Assembly: GCF_001902635.1 (NCBI RefSeq)
Contig: NZ_MJAO01000001.1
Coordinates: forward strand, 62,001-126,000
Length of the DNA stretch: 64,000 nt
DNA from: Serratia marcescens
Lineage (GTDB): Bacteria > Pseudomonadota > Gammaproteobacteria > Enterobacterales > Enterobacteriaceae
Direction of reading: 5' to 3'
Shown here: piece by piece, positions 44,301 through 53,589 of the stretch
How positions within the stretch are numbered: the stretch's first letter is position 1
How the letters are laid out: every line of letters begins with the position of its first letter
Notes under the pieces: generated by a model
Told to the model about the DNA's origin: nothing
Databases searched by the model: none
What the model saw: only the letters and a program-made list of their open reading frames with translations
Program-made: the position numbers and the translations under genes

Positions 44301-45101
44301 ATGCGCTTTAACAACAAGATGTTGGCCCTGACCGCCCTGCTGTTCGCCGCACAGGCGTCTGCCGACACGCTCGAATCCATCGACAACTGTGCGGTAGGCT
44401 GCCCGACCGGCGGCGGCAGCAACGTATCTATCGTGCGCCATGCTTATACGTTGAACAACAACAGCAGCACCAAGTTCGCCAACTGGGTGGCCTATCACAT
44501 CACCAAAGACACACCGGCCAGCGGCAAGACGCGCAACTGGAAAACCGATCCGGCGCTCAACCCGGCGGACACTTTGGCGCCCGCCGATTACACCGGCGCT
44601 AACGCGGCGCTGAAGGTCGATCGCGGTCATCAGGCGCCGCTGGCCTCGCTGGCGGGCGTTTCCGACTGGGAATCGCTGAACTACCTGTCCAACATCACGC
44701 CGCAAAAGTCCGATCTTAACCAGGGCGCCTGGGCGCGGCTGGAAGATCAGGAACGCAAGCTGATCGATCGCGCCGACATCTCCTCGGTCTATACCGTGAC
44801 CGGGCCGCTGTATGAGCGCGATATGGGCAAACTGCCGGGCACCCAGAAAGCGCACACTATCCCCAGCGCTTACTGGAAGGTGATTTTCATCAACAACAGC
44901 CCGGCGGTAAACCACTATGCCGCGTTCCTGTTCGATCAGAACACGCCGAAGGGTGCCGATTTCTGCCAATTCCGCGTGACGGTGGACGAGATCGAAAAAC
45001 GCACCGGCCTGATCATCTGGGCCGGTCTGCCGGACGACGTGCAGGCCTCGCTGAAGAGCAAGCCCGGCGTCCTGCCGGAGTTGATGGGCTGCAAGAACTG
45101 A
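44301..45101 (+). CDS. nucA: Secreted Serratia nuclease (DNA/RNA non-specific endonuclease)
   Basis: A 266-residue precursor of the extracellular nuclease that cuts DNA and RNA of any sequence. A signal peptide ends at ASA (residues 19-21), giving a mature enzyme beginning DTLESIDNC. The catalytic motif D-R-G-H carries the general-base His, and the metal-binding Asn lies in N-Y-L-S-N-I-T-P-Q-K-S-D-L-N-Q-G. Two disulfides are expected (N-C-A-V-G-C and the C-terminal pair in FCQF and GCKN). Only a few residues differ from the published Serratia marcescens enzyme as I recall it. The ATG at 44301 has GAGG at the right distance, unlike the one two codons earlier. A LexA box lies just upstream. Confidence 0.97.
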   Translation: MRFNNKMLALTALLFAAQASADTLESIDNCAVGCPTGGGSNVSIVRHAYTLNNNSSTKFANWVAYHITKDTPASGKTRNWKTDPALNPADTLAPADYTGANAALKVDRGHQAPLASLAGVSDWESLNYLSNITPQKSDLNQGAWARLEDQERKLIDRADISSVYTVTGPLYERDMGKLPGTQKAHTIPSAYWKVIFINNSPAVNHYAAFLFDQNTPKGADFCQFRVTVDEIEKRTGLIIWAGLPDDVQASLKSKPGVLPELMGCKN

Positions 45102-45106
45102 CGAAA

Positions 45107-45131
45107 AAACCCGCCGAGGCGGGTTTATTTT
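45107..45131. terminator. Bidirectional terminator between nucA and the RND operon
   Basis: A 9-bp stem AAACCCGCC/GGCGGGTTT with a short GA loop, T-rich on the plus strand and with six T on the minus strand, between convergent genes. Confidence 0.85.
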
Positions 45132-45150
45132 TCGCGCGGGCGCCGGTGGT

Positions 45151-48100
45151 TTACTCCGTCAGCGCCTTTTGTGCCGCGGCCAGCTCACGCTGGCGGGGTG
45201 AGGCCACCGCGTGATCGCGCGCCAGCAGCGTATACACCGTCGGCAGCACGAACAGGGTAAACAGCGTGCCCACCAGCATGCCGGACACGATCACCAATCC
45301 CAGACCGAAGCGGCTGGCGGCGCCGGCGCCGCTGGCGAACAGCAGTGGGATCAAGCCGAACACCATTGCCCCGGTGGTCATCAGCACCGGCCGCAGGCGA
45401 ATTTGCGCCGCCTGCAAAATCGCGGCGCGCCGCGCCAACCCCTGATGCATCTGCAGTTCGTTGGCGAACTCCACCATCAGAATACCGTGCTTGCTAATCA
45501 GCCCGATCAGGGTCACCAGCCCGACCTGGGTATAGATGTTCATCGTGGCATAACCCAGCGCCAGCGGTAGCAAAGCACCGCAGATCGACAGCGGCACGGT
45601 GATCAGGATAATCAGCGGATCCTTCAGGCTTTCGTACTGCGCCGCCAGCACCAGATAGATGATCACCAACGCCGCCAGGAACGCGAACGCCAGTGCGCTG
45701 CCCTCCTGGGTATATTGGCGCGAGTCGCCCTGCCAGTCGTGGCTGAACCCGGCCGGCAGCGCATTCGCCTGCCGTTCGAGGAACGCCACCGCTTCCCCCA
45801 TCGAAACGCCGGGCGCGGGAATGGCCTGCAGAGTGGCGGCGTTCTGCTGGTTAAACTGGGTCAGCTTGTTCGGCTCGACCTTGACGGCCACCGACACCAC
45901 GGTGGAGAGCGGCACCAGCGTATTGTCCTGCGTGCGGACGTATTGCCGCGCCAGCGCCTGCGGCGTCAACCGTTGTTCGCGCAGGCTCTGCGGGATCACG
46001 TCATAGGCGCGCCCGTCCATACCGAAGCGGTTGAGGTAGTTCTCCCCCACCAGCACCGCCAGCGATTCGCCGATGTCGCTCATGCGGATCCCCAGACTGT
46101 TGGCTTTGGCGCGATCGATATGCACCTCCGCCAGCGGGTTGTTGTAGTCCAAATCGCTGTCCACCACCATAAACAGACCGCTGTTTCTGGCGTTCTGTTT
46201 CACCTCTTCCATAGTGCGGTACAGCTGCGGGTAGTCCTGCGGCGTGCGCAGTACCATCTGCACCGGCAGCCCGCCGGTGGAGCCCGGCAAGGCGGGCAGC
46301 TGGAAGGCGAAAATGCTGGTGCCTTCGACGTCGTTCACCGCCCGTTGCAGATCGGCCTGCACCGCCGACGCCGAGCGCTGACGCGCCTGCCACAGCGTCA
46401 GGTTGATGCCGCCGATACCGGATGCGGTGCCGTCGCTGCCGTTGATGATCCAGCGGCTTTCGGTTTCCGGCATGCGGTTGTAAACCTCGTCCAGCTTGTA
46501 GGCAAAGCGTTCGACATAGTTCAGGTTGGCGTGCTGTGGCGCCTTAATGGCGGTCAGTACGATGGCCTGATCCTCGGTCGGCGCCAGCTCGCGCTGCGGC
46601 ATCAGATACAGCAGCGGCAGGCTGATCATCACCAGCAGCGCCAGCGCGCCGGTCACCCAACGGTGGTGCAGCGAGAAATCCAGCGCGCGCGCATAGCGCC
46701 GCGTCAGGCCGCCGAAGACCCCCTCGGCGGCGCGCGCCACGCGCCCTTCGCGCTGTTTGGCCGGCAATAGAAGAGAACTCATTACCGGCGACAGCGTCAG
46801 CGCCACCACGCCGGACACCACCACCGCGCCGGCCAGCGTCAGCGCGAACTCGCGAAACAGCGCGCCGGTCAGCCCGCCCATCAGGCCGATCGGCGCGTAG
46901 ACCGCCGCCAGCGTCAGGGTCATGGCGATCACCGGCCCCGCCACCTCGCGCGCGCCGATCATCGCCGCCGCCAGCGGCGTTTTCCCCTCTTCGATATGAC
47001 GATGCACGTTCTCCACCACCACGATGGCATCGTCCACCACCAGGCCGATCGCCAAGACCATCGCCAGCAGCGTCAGCAAATTGACGCTGAAGCCGAAGGC
47101 CAACATCAGCCCGGCGGCGCCAAGGATCGACAGCGGAATGGTCACCACCGGGATCAGCACGGTGCGCAACGATCCCAGACACAGGTAGATCACCGCCACC
47201 ACGATCACCAGCGCTTCGAGCAGGGTATGCACGACTTCATCGATCGAGGCCTGAATAAAGCGCGCGGTTTCGAACGCCAGCGCCATCTTCACGCCCGGCG
47301 GCTGCATCTTGTCGATCGCCGGCATCAGGTGACGAATGCCGTCGACGATCACCAGCGGGTTGCCGGTCGGCGTGGGGAAGACGCCGAGGAACACCGCCGG
47401 TTCGCCATCCATCAGCGCGCTGGTTTCCGTCGTCGCGGCACCCAGCTCCACGGTGCCGACGTCCTTCAAGCGCACCAGGCCGTTGCCGTCGTTACGCACC
47501 ACCAGATTGCGGAACTCCTCCACGCTGGTGAGATCGGTGTTCACCCGCACGTTGGCAACCACGTATTGCCCTTTCACCTTACCCGGCGCCGCCTGGTAAT
47601 TGTTGCGCCGCACCGCGTCGGCCACGTCGGCGGCGGTCAAGCCGCGGCCAGCCAGCCGATCGCTGTCCAGCCACAGGCGCATCGCCATTTTTTGCCCGCC
47701 GAACACTTCCACCTTGGCGACGCCGTCGATGGTGGTGAACATCGGTTCCACCACCCGCGTCAGGTATTCGCTCAGCGCCGGCGTGGACAGCGTTTTACTG
47801 GAGAAACCGACATAGGCCACGGCGGTGGCTTCACCGGCGGAACGCTCAATCACCGGATCGTAAGCCTGCTCCGGCAGCTTGTAGCGCACCTGGTTAACCT
47901 TGGCCATCACCTCGGTCAGCGCCTGGGTGGAATCGCGGTTCAACGCCATGCGCACCGTTACTACGCTGCGCCCCTGCACCGATGAGGAAGAAAGGTAGTC
48001 AACGCCCTCGACGGACGACACCGCCTGGGCGATCGGCTGCGTGACAAAGCCCTGCATTAACTCGGACGACGCGCCGGGATAATCGGTGCTGATGGTGATG

Positions 48101-48231
48101 GTCGAGTTTTCCAGCAGCGGGTATTGGCGGATCGGCAGTTGGCTGAGCGCCAGCGCGCCGAACAGCAGGATCAGGGTGCTGACCACCAGCGCCAGCACCG
48201 GCCGGCGCACGAACAGATCGGTAAATGTCAT
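45151..48231 (-). CDS. RND efflux pump permease (MexI-like)
   Basis: A 1026-residue inner-membrane drug/proton antiporter of the HAE1 RND family. The N-terminal helix is followed by a large porter domain, then helices 2-6, where the proton-relay aspartates are in G-L-V-V-D-D-A-I-V-V-V-E-N-V (about residue 398). The second porter domain and helices 8-12 complete the usual length. It starts 10 bases after the adaptor gene, and no outer-membrane channel gene is attached, so TolC or another channel is needed. The soxR gene and operator beside the operon parallel the SoxR-controlled mexGHI-opmD of Pseudomonas aeruginosa. Confidence 0.92.
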   Translation of the reverse strand: MTFTDLFVRRPVLALVVSTLILLFGALALSQLPIRQYPLLENSTITISTDYPGASSELMQGFVTQPIAQAVSSVEGVDYLSSSSVQGRSVVTVRMALNRDSTQALTEVMAKVNQVRYKLPEQAYDPVIERSAGEATAVAYVGFSSKTLSTPALSEYLTRVVEPMFTTIDGVAKVEVFGGQKMAMRLWLDSDRLAGRGLTAADVADAVRRNNYQAAPGKVKGQYVVANVRVNTDLTSVEEFRNLVVRNDGNGLVRLKDVGTVELGAATTETSALMDGEPAVFLGVFPTPTGNPLVIVDGIRHLMPAIDKMQPPGVKMALAFETARFIQASIDEVVHTLLEALVIVVAVIYLCLGSLRTVLIPVVTIPLSILGAAGLMLAFGFSVNLLTLLAMVLAIGLVVDDAIVVVENVHRHIEEGKTPLAAAMIGAREVAGPVIAMTLTLAAVYAPIGLMGGLTGALFREFALTLAGAVVVSGVVALTLSPVMSSLLLPAKQREGRVARAAEGVFGGLTRRYARALDFSLHHRWVTGALALLVMISLPLLYLMPQRELAPTEDQAIVLTAIKAPQHANLNYVERFAYKLDEVYNRMPETESRWIINGSDGTASGIGGINLTLWQARQRSASAVQADLQRAVNDVEGTSIFAFQLPALPGSTGGLPVQMVLRTPQDYPQLYRTMEEVKQNARNSGLFMVVDSDLDYNNPLAEVHIDRAKANSLGIRMSDIGESLAVLVGENYLNRFGMDGRAYDVIPQSLREQRLTPQALARQYVRTQDNTLVPLSTVVSVAVKVEPNKLTQFNQQNAATLQAIPAPGVSMGEAVAFLERQANALPAGFSHDWQGDSRQYTQEGSALAFAFLAALVIIYLVLAAQYESLKDPLIILITVPLSICGALLPLALGYATMNIYTQVGLVTLIGLISKHGILMVEFANELQMHQGLARRAAILQAAQIRLRPVLMTTGAMVFGLIPLLFASGAGAASRFGLGLVIVSGMLVGTLFTLFVLPTVYTLLARDHAVASPRQRELAAAQKALTE

Positions 48232-48241
48232 CGGTCTCTCC

Positions 48242-49327
48242 TCAGGAACCGGCCTGGGCGGCGTTCAGGGTATCCTGCGCCACCGGCTCGGCCGCCATGC
48301 CGTCGCTCAGCTTGAGCTGGCCCGAAGTCACCACCCGATCGCCTTCCTGCAGGCCGTTGATAATCTCGACACGCCCGTCGTTGCGCTCACCCACGGTGAC
48401 CGAGACGCGCTTGACCGTCATGCCCTTTTCACCCTGCTGCGCCAGGAACACAGTATCGCCGTACGCCGTATAGGTCAGCGCCGTTTCCGGCACCGTCAGC
48501 ACCGCCACACGCTGCTGCTGCGTGACACGAATGCCGGCGTACATGCCGGCCTTCAGCAATCCCTCACGGTTGGTCAACGTCGCCTGCACCTGCACGGTGC
48601 GGGATTTGCCGATCATCGGATCGATAGCGCTAATGGCGGCGGGGAAAGCGCGTTCGGGATACGCCCCAACCTGCACCGACACCGCCTGCCCCAGCGCCAG
48701 CCCGGCGCTGCTTTGTTCGTCCAGCGAGAAGTTGACCCGCAGCGTATCGGCGTCCACCAGGCTCGCCACTGCTTCGGCGGCGTTGAGATATTGCCCTTCA
48801 TGCACGCGGCGAATGCCGATGGTGCCGGAGAACGGCGCGCGGATTGCCTTTTGCGCGATTTTGGCCTGCGTTTCCTGTACCGCACCGAGCGCCATATCCC
48901 GTGCGGCCAGCGCATCGTCCAGCTGTTGCCGCGCGGTGGCGTTGAGGTTCATCAGTTTGCGCATGCGCGCCAGCAACAGATCGGCATTGCGCAATTGTGC
49001 CTGCAGGCGCACCAACTCAGCCCGTTCGACCGCATCGTTGAGCTGCACCAGCAGTTGCCCCTGCCGCACCGTTTGGCCGGACTCAAACAGAATGCGCGTG
49101 ATGCGGCCGCTGGTCTCCGCGGCCACCTCCACCTGGCTGGCCGCCTCCAGTTCGCCCACGCCGGCATAGCTGCGCGCCGCCTGTTCACGCAAAGCGGGTG
49201 CCAGCGCCACTTTCACCGGCGGATAGGCCAGCGCGTCTTCGGTTTGCCGCGCGGTGGATCGCATCGCTACCGCAGCGACGGCGAGCGCCGCCAGCAGCGC
49301 GGCAATAATGAGGTATCGTTTCATCAT
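48242..49327 (-). CDS. RND periplasmic adaptor (MexH-like)
   Basis: About 361 residues. It begins M-K-R-Y-L-I-I-A-A-L-L-A-A-L-A-V-A-A-V-A, an uncleaved anchor or signal without a lipobox Cys. The lipoyl half-motif is E-V-A-A-E-T-S-G-R-I-T near residue 75. A short alpha-hairpin with I-R-A-P-F-S-G-T-I-G closes the lipoyl domain, and beta-barrel and membrane-proximal domains follow. It is the first gene of the pump operon. Its promoter contains the SoxR operator at 49436-49453. AGGAAG lies 10 bases before the ATG. Confidence 0.9.
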   Translation of the reverse strand: MMKRYLIIAALLAALAVAAVAMRSTARQTEDALAYPPVKVALAPALREQAARSYAGVGELEAASQVEVAAETSGRITRILFESGQTVRQGQLLVQLNDAVERAELVRLQAQLRNADLLLARMRKLMNLNATARQQLDDALAARDMALGAVQETQAKIAQKAIRAPFSGTIGIRRVHEGQYLNAAEAVASLVDADTLRVNFSLDEQSSAGLALGQAVSVQVGAYPERAFPAAISAIDPMIGKSRTVQVQATLTNREGLLKAGMYAGIRVTQQQRVAVLTVPETALTYTAYGDTVFLAQQGEKGMTVKRVSVTVGERNDGRVEIINGLQEGDRVVTSGQLKLSDGMAAEPVAQDTLNAAQAGS

Positions 49328-49426
49328 GTAACGGTTTCTTCCTGATTTTACAGCTAAAGCCATCCTTCCCCCGACGCAGCGCAGGCAGGTGACGAGAGAT
49401 GCCGGTTGCCAAGCCCGGCTGGCTGC

Positions 49427-49457
49427 ACTATAAAACCTCAGGTTAACTTGAGGTCAA
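49427..49457 (-). promoter_or_regulatory. SoxR-controlled promoter of the RND pump
   Basis: On the minus strand a -35 (TTGACC, 49452-49457) and a -10 (TATAGT, 49427-49432) are 19 bases apart. This overlong spacer is the hallmark of MerR-family activated promoters. The palindrome CCTCAGGTTAACTTGAGG (49436-49453) fills the spacer and differs in one position from the E. coli soxS operator (CCTCAAGTTAACTTGAGG). Confidence 0.88.
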
Positions 49458-49472
49458 GCTGAGGAACGCTGA

Positions 49473-49946
49473 ATGGCAAGAAATGAACCGATTGACACCC
49501 ATCGGCTACTGACCGTGGGGGAAGTGGCGAAGCGCAGCGGCGTGGCGGTGTCCGCTTTACACTTTTACGAGAGCAAGGGGCTGATTCAGGCGACGCGCAA
49601 CGCCGGTAACCAGCGCCGCTACGCGCCAGTGGTGTTGCGCTACATCGCGGTGATCAAGATCGCGCAAAGCGTGGGCATTCCGCTGGAGGAGATCCGCGCC
49701 ACACTGGGCCGTTTTCCCGCCGGCAGCAAGTTGACTTCAGAGCAATGGGGGATGTTGTCTTCGGCCTGGCGTAAAACGCTGGATGAGCGCATTCAACGCC
49801 TGACGATGCTGCGCGATCGTCTCGATAGCTGCATCGGCTGTGGCTGCCTGTCGCTCACCGACTGCCCGCTGCGCAATCCAAACGATATTTGGGGCCAACA
49901 GGGTGCCGGCGCGTATATTTTCGAACACCCGGGCGAGCACCGGTGA
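49473..49946 (+). CDS. soxR: SoxR redox-sensing MerR-family regulator
   Basis: A 157-residue regulator close to E. coli SoxR. The MerR helix-turn-helix occupies about residues 14-40 ([23 protein letters not shown]) and a dimer helix follows. The [2Fe-2S] cluster cysteines are Cys120, Cys123, Cys125 and Cys131 in [12 protein letters not shown]. When oxidised by redox-cycling compounds it untwists its target promoter. In E. coli it faces soxS; here it faces an RND pump. Its own start lies 20 bases from the operator, so it is probably autoregulated. Confidence 0.95.
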   Translation: MARNEPIDTHRLLTVGEVAKRSGVAVSALHFYESKGLIQATRNAGNQRRYAPVVLRYIAVIKIAQSVGIPLEEIRATLGRFPAGSKLTSEQWGMLSSAWRKTLDERIQRLTMLRDRLDSCIGCGCLSLTDCPLRNPNDIWGQQGAGAYIFEHPGEHR

Positions 49947-49986
49947 GCGAATACGGTAGCGCACCAGCGCTCTCAGCCCATCCCTC

Positions 49987-51063
49987 TCAGGGATAGATGA
50001 TGTTCAACGTGGCCGAGGTGTTGATTTCCCCCTGCGTCACGCCATCGCGCTGATAAGGGTAATAATAAGCGCCCATGCCGATGGTGAAGCTACTGTTCAG
50101 GCTGCCGCCGGCGGCGACGTGAAACAGTGAGGTGGCGCCGCCGCGATCGACGTTGGAGGGCGACACCACCACTGGCGAACTCGGCATGTCGCGTTTAACC
50201 AGGCGCAGCCCTACCCCTTGTGCGCCGCCCGCGTTGGCATTGGTCAGCACGCTGGCGTCGGAGGCCAGCAGGTTATTGCTGGACAGGAACATCTCAACGG
50301 CGCGATCGGCGATGCCTTCCTGCTGCATGTTCTGGCAGCTGATGTTCAGCGAGAACGGCGTGTAGCCGGGTTGGCTGTTATTCAGCACCTGCGCCACGCC
50401 CATTTTGGGCAATCTGACCGTCAGGCCGGCGTTGTCGAAACGGCAGGTGGTGGTTTTCGGCGCGTACCTCACCGTCATCGGTTGACCGTACATATCACGG
50501 TCGTCATAAGGCCATTTTCGAAAACCGCTCGCGATCCACGACAGCAGTTTGCCCAACATTTTTAACGGCCAGCCAATAATCTCTCCCAATGACATACCGC
50601 TCATATCACTGACAAACAGCACGTCTTCAAAGGGATAACTATCGCCATTCACCAACAACCCGTCTTTGGGTTTTTGTACCAGCGAAAAACGGATCGTCAT
50701 CATCGTATTCAGTTCGCTGGCCGAATGGCTTCCCGCCCCTCTTAACGTAATATTCTTGATGTCATTGGTGATTTCAGCACGTACCCACTGCTTACCGTCA
50801 TTGAAACCGATGTAGGTGGCATATTTATCTTTCGGTGACAGCACCGGCGTATAGGAAAATTCAAATTTGCTGCCTGAGCAACGGAAAGTCCCGCTGTACT
50901 GTGTCGACGCCTGGTATTCCCATACCGGGTTAGCGGCGCTCAGTTTGTCAGAAAGATCGACGAATAGCGCAGGGGCATATTCAATGCCCCTGCCATAGCA
51001 GGAAGCATAGCTATAGCCGCTGAACAGCCCGGACAGCAGCAGCAAAAAAATCAGCCTGATCAT
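49987..51063 (-). CDS. Fimbrial tip adhesin
   Basis: A 358-residue secreted protein with a signal peptide ending near Y-A-S (residue 20). The N-terminal lectin-like half contains two cysteines (S-C-Y-G-R-G and F-R-C-S-G). The C-terminal pilin domain has another pair (T-T-C-R-F-D and I-S-C-Q-N) and ends S-A-T-L-N-I-I-Y-P, the donor-strand-compatible pilin ending. The two-domain plan matches FimH-type adhesins; the receptor is unknown. It is the last gene of the fimbrial operon, 18 bases after the usher. Confidence 0.8.
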   Translation of the reverse strand: MIRLIFLLLLSGLFSGYSYASCYGRGIEYAPALFVDLSDKLSAANPVWEYQASTQYSGTFRCSGSKFEFSYTPVLSPKDKYATYIGFNDGKQWVRAEITNDIKNITLRGAGSHSASELNTMMTIRFSLVQKPKDGLLVNGDSYPFEDVLFVSDMSGMSLGEIIGWPLKMLGKLLSWIASGFRKWPYDDRDMYGQPMTVRYAPKTTTCRFDNAGLTVRLPKMGVAQVLNNSQPGYTPFSLNISCQNMQQEGIADRAVEMFLSSNNLLASDASVLTNANAGGAQGVGLRLVKRDMPSSPVVVSPSNVDRGGATSLFHVAAGGSLNSSFTIGMGAYYYPYQRDGVTQGEINTSATLNIIYP

Positions 51064-51081
51064 AGGTTCGGTTATCCTGTA

Positions 51082-53574
51082 TTAGCGGCAAACGCCGGGC
51101 GACGCGTCGAGCGTCAGAATCGGTTTGGCGATGCGGCAACTGCCGTCGCGCAGTTGCACCGTCAACGCCGCTGGCGGCCGTTCGGCGCGCAGGTACAGTA
51201 CGCTGGCCTGGCCGACAAAGCCGATCGACCGGCCGTTTTCATCCAGCACTTCGGCGCCGAACGGCAGCGGTGCGCCATCGGTACGCTGCGCCCGCAGCTG
51301 GTATGGCCGACGTTGATCGGTGTCGAATTTCAGGTAGCTGACCGCGCCGTAGTAAGGCACGTGGTTAGCAACGTTGCCGTTGATTTCCGCCCCGCTGCTG
51401 TGGCCGGTATCCGACAGCGTGACCGAGTTTTGCCGGTACGGCGTGGCGTAAGGCACCAGCGCCAAGCCCTGCGTGTTGGTGACGATGCTTTCGTCGCCGT
51501 TAACCATCAGCCCCTCGGCCTGCGGCGCTTCCACCACCGTCATGGTGTTGCCGATTTCGTTCGACGCCAGCACATGCCAGGGGATCGCCACCAGGCTGCC
51601 ACGCGCGCTGAGACCGCTCTGGCGATAATCGTTACCTTCGCTGTAGGAGACGCCGAGTGTCGAGACACTGGTGCGATAGGCCGCATTGACGCTGGCCATG
51701 TTGTCGCCGCCACTGCGGTTGCTGCCGCTCAGCGCGTAGCTCAGGCGATTAGATTCCAGCGCGTTGCCGCTCAGGCTGACCGTGCTTTGCTGATAGTGAG
51801 CGTCCGTCGCCGACAGGCCGGTGCTGAGGTAGGCGTTGTTGTCGAACACCGACAGCGGCAGGCTGAACGACAGGTAATAACGCGTCTCTTCCTCACGCTG
51901 GCTGTTGCGCACCCGGCTGGCAGAAACGGAGTAGCTGACGCGCCCCAGATTGTTGGAGTACCCCAACTGATATTCACGGCTTTTCGCGTTGGCCGTCCAG
52001 TAATCGCGCTGGGAGCCGGAGAAGAACAGCGTGCCCCACCCTTCGTTCAGACGCTGGTTCAGGTTAAGCGTAAAGGTATTTTTCGGCCGCGCGGAACGCA
52101 GCGCATCCCAGGTGTTCATGTCCAGTTCTGATAAGCCGTCCTCGTCGCGCCAGCGATCAAACTGCCGTTCCAATTGGCGATAGCCGTCATTGGAGTAGAC
52201 GGCGTCGGTAAAGCTGTAATAACCGCGAGTGGAGTAGCGGTAGGCCGCCAGCGTAAAGTTGGTGGCGGTGACGTCGAGAAATTTACTGTAGGCGATGCGG
52301 AAGCTCTGCCCGCTTTCGCGGCGGTCTTTCAGGCGGGTGTCGGCATGCGTCAAATCGATGGACACCGCCCCTATCGGCAGGTTCCAGCCGCTGCCGAGCA
52401 GCCAGGCCTGATAGTCGCCGCTCAATATGCTGCCGGCATAGCCGGTCACCAGGTTGCTGAACCCGTACTGCAAGGTACCCTGCACAAAGCCGGGATCGTA
52501 ATCGGTATTGCTTTCGTTCACCTTGCCGGCCAGCACGCTGTATTGGCTGACACCCTGTTTCAACATGTTGGGTACGGCGGAAAACGGCACGCTGAACGAC
52601 TGTTCGCGCCCATCCGCCTCTTTGACCGTCACCCACAGATCGCCCGCCGAGCCGGTCGGCTGAATGCTGTCGAGGGTAAAGGCGCCTGGCGGCACGTTTT
52701 CCTGGTAGATCACGTTGCCGTTCTGCACCACTTTTACCAGGGCGTTGGTTTGCGCCACGCCCCGCACGATCGGTGAAAAGCCCTGCTGCGAGTTGGGGCG
52801 CATGCTGATGTCCGAGGTCAGCGCTACCCCGCGGATGCGTACCGAGTCGAACAGATTCCCCGGCGAATAAAAATCACCGACGGTCAGGTTGGATTTGATA
52901 TCGGCGAAGCCGCGCTGCAGATAGCGCGTATTGTTCTGCCAGTGGCTCCCCCGCCCGCTGCCGTGGCGAAAGCTGCTGCTGTCACGAAATTGCCAACCGG
53001 CGAGATTGATCCCAGATTCCAGCCCGGTATAAAAATCGTCATTGTTGCTGCGATTGCCGTCGCCGCGCGACTCGGCGTGGTAGTAGGTCGCGTTGTAGGC
53101 CAGCGTCAGCGCGGAGATGCCGCGATTCCAGAAGGCCGGATCCACGTATCCCGCTTCCGACCGATTGACCCGCGCCTGCGGCACCGTCAGCCGCAGGCTC
53201 AGCGCGCCGACGTCCATATCGAACCGCCCGCCCTGTACCAGCGTGGCGACCGGCAGCGTCGTCCGGGGAGCCTGAGGCATCGGCAACTGGCTCAGATCGA
53301 TGCCCAGTCGCTGCGCATCCTGATAATCGATTTGGATATCGTCACGCTGCGTCCCAAACAGCAACGCATAGCGCCCTTTCCAATAATGGTTGACATACAC
53401 GTCGATCTCTTGCCGACCGGCGGGCATGTCATTGTTAAGGTAAAAACGCGAGAGATCGGAATCGCGCGATTCGCCGGCCAGCAGCGAAGTATCGAACGTC
53501 ACCGCCCAGACCTTATCCGGCAACAAGAATGAAGAGGCGGTCAGCAGCGAGAGGACTTTTTTATTCAGCTTCAT
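51082..53574 (-). CDS. Fimbrial usher
   Basis: An 830-residue outer-membrane pore that assembles pilins delivered by the chaperone. After a signal peptide, the N-terminal domain carries the F-D-x-S-L-L and R-x-Y-L-N-N motifs (near residues 27 and 42). The 24-strand barrel with plug follows, then the C-terminal domains ending with the Cys pair G-S-C-R ... P-G-V-C-R. The length is normal for an usher. It lies 15 bases after the chaperone gene. Confidence 0.9.
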   Translation of the reverse strand: MKLNKKVLSLLTASSFLLPDKVWAVTFDTSLLAGESRDSDLSRFYLNNDMPAGRQEIDVYVNHYWKGRYALLFGTQRDDIQIDYQDAQRLGIDLSQLPMPQAPRTTLPVATLVQGGRFDMDVGALSLRLTVPQARVNRSEAGYVDPAFWNRGISALTLAYNATYYHAESRGDGNRSNNDDFYTGLESGINLAGWQFRDSSSFRHGSGRGSHWQNNTRYLQRGFADIKSNLTVGDFYSPGNLFDSVRIRGVALTSDISMRPNSQQGFSPIVRGVAQTNALVKVVQNGNVIYQENVPPGAFTLDSIQPTGSAGDLWVTVKEADGREQSFSVPFSAVPNMLKQGVSQYSVLAGKVNESNTDYDPGFVQGTLQYGFSNLVTGYAGSILSGDYQAWLLGSGWNLPIGAVSIDLTHADTRLKDRRESGQSFRIAYSKFLDVTATNFTLAAYRYSTRGYYSFTDAVYSNDGYRQLERQFDRWRDEDGLSELDMNTWDALRSARPKNTFTLNLNQRLNEGWGTLFFSGSQRDYWTANAKSREYQLGYSNNLGRVSYSVSASRVRNSQREEETRYYLSFSLPLSVFDNNAYLSTGLSATDAHYQQSTVSLSGNALESNRLSYALSGSNRSGGDNMASVNAAYRTSVSTLGVSYSEGNDYRQSGLSARGSLVAIPWHVLASNEIGNTMTVVEAPQAEGLMVNGDESIVTNTQGLALVPYATPYRQNSVTLSDTGHSSGAEINGNVANHVPYYGAVSYLKFDTDQRRPYQLRAQRTDGAPLPFGAEVLDENGRSIGFVGQASVLYLRAERPPAALTVQLRDGSCRIAKPILTLDASPGVCR

Positions 53575-53589
53575 TATTGTTCTTTCAGG

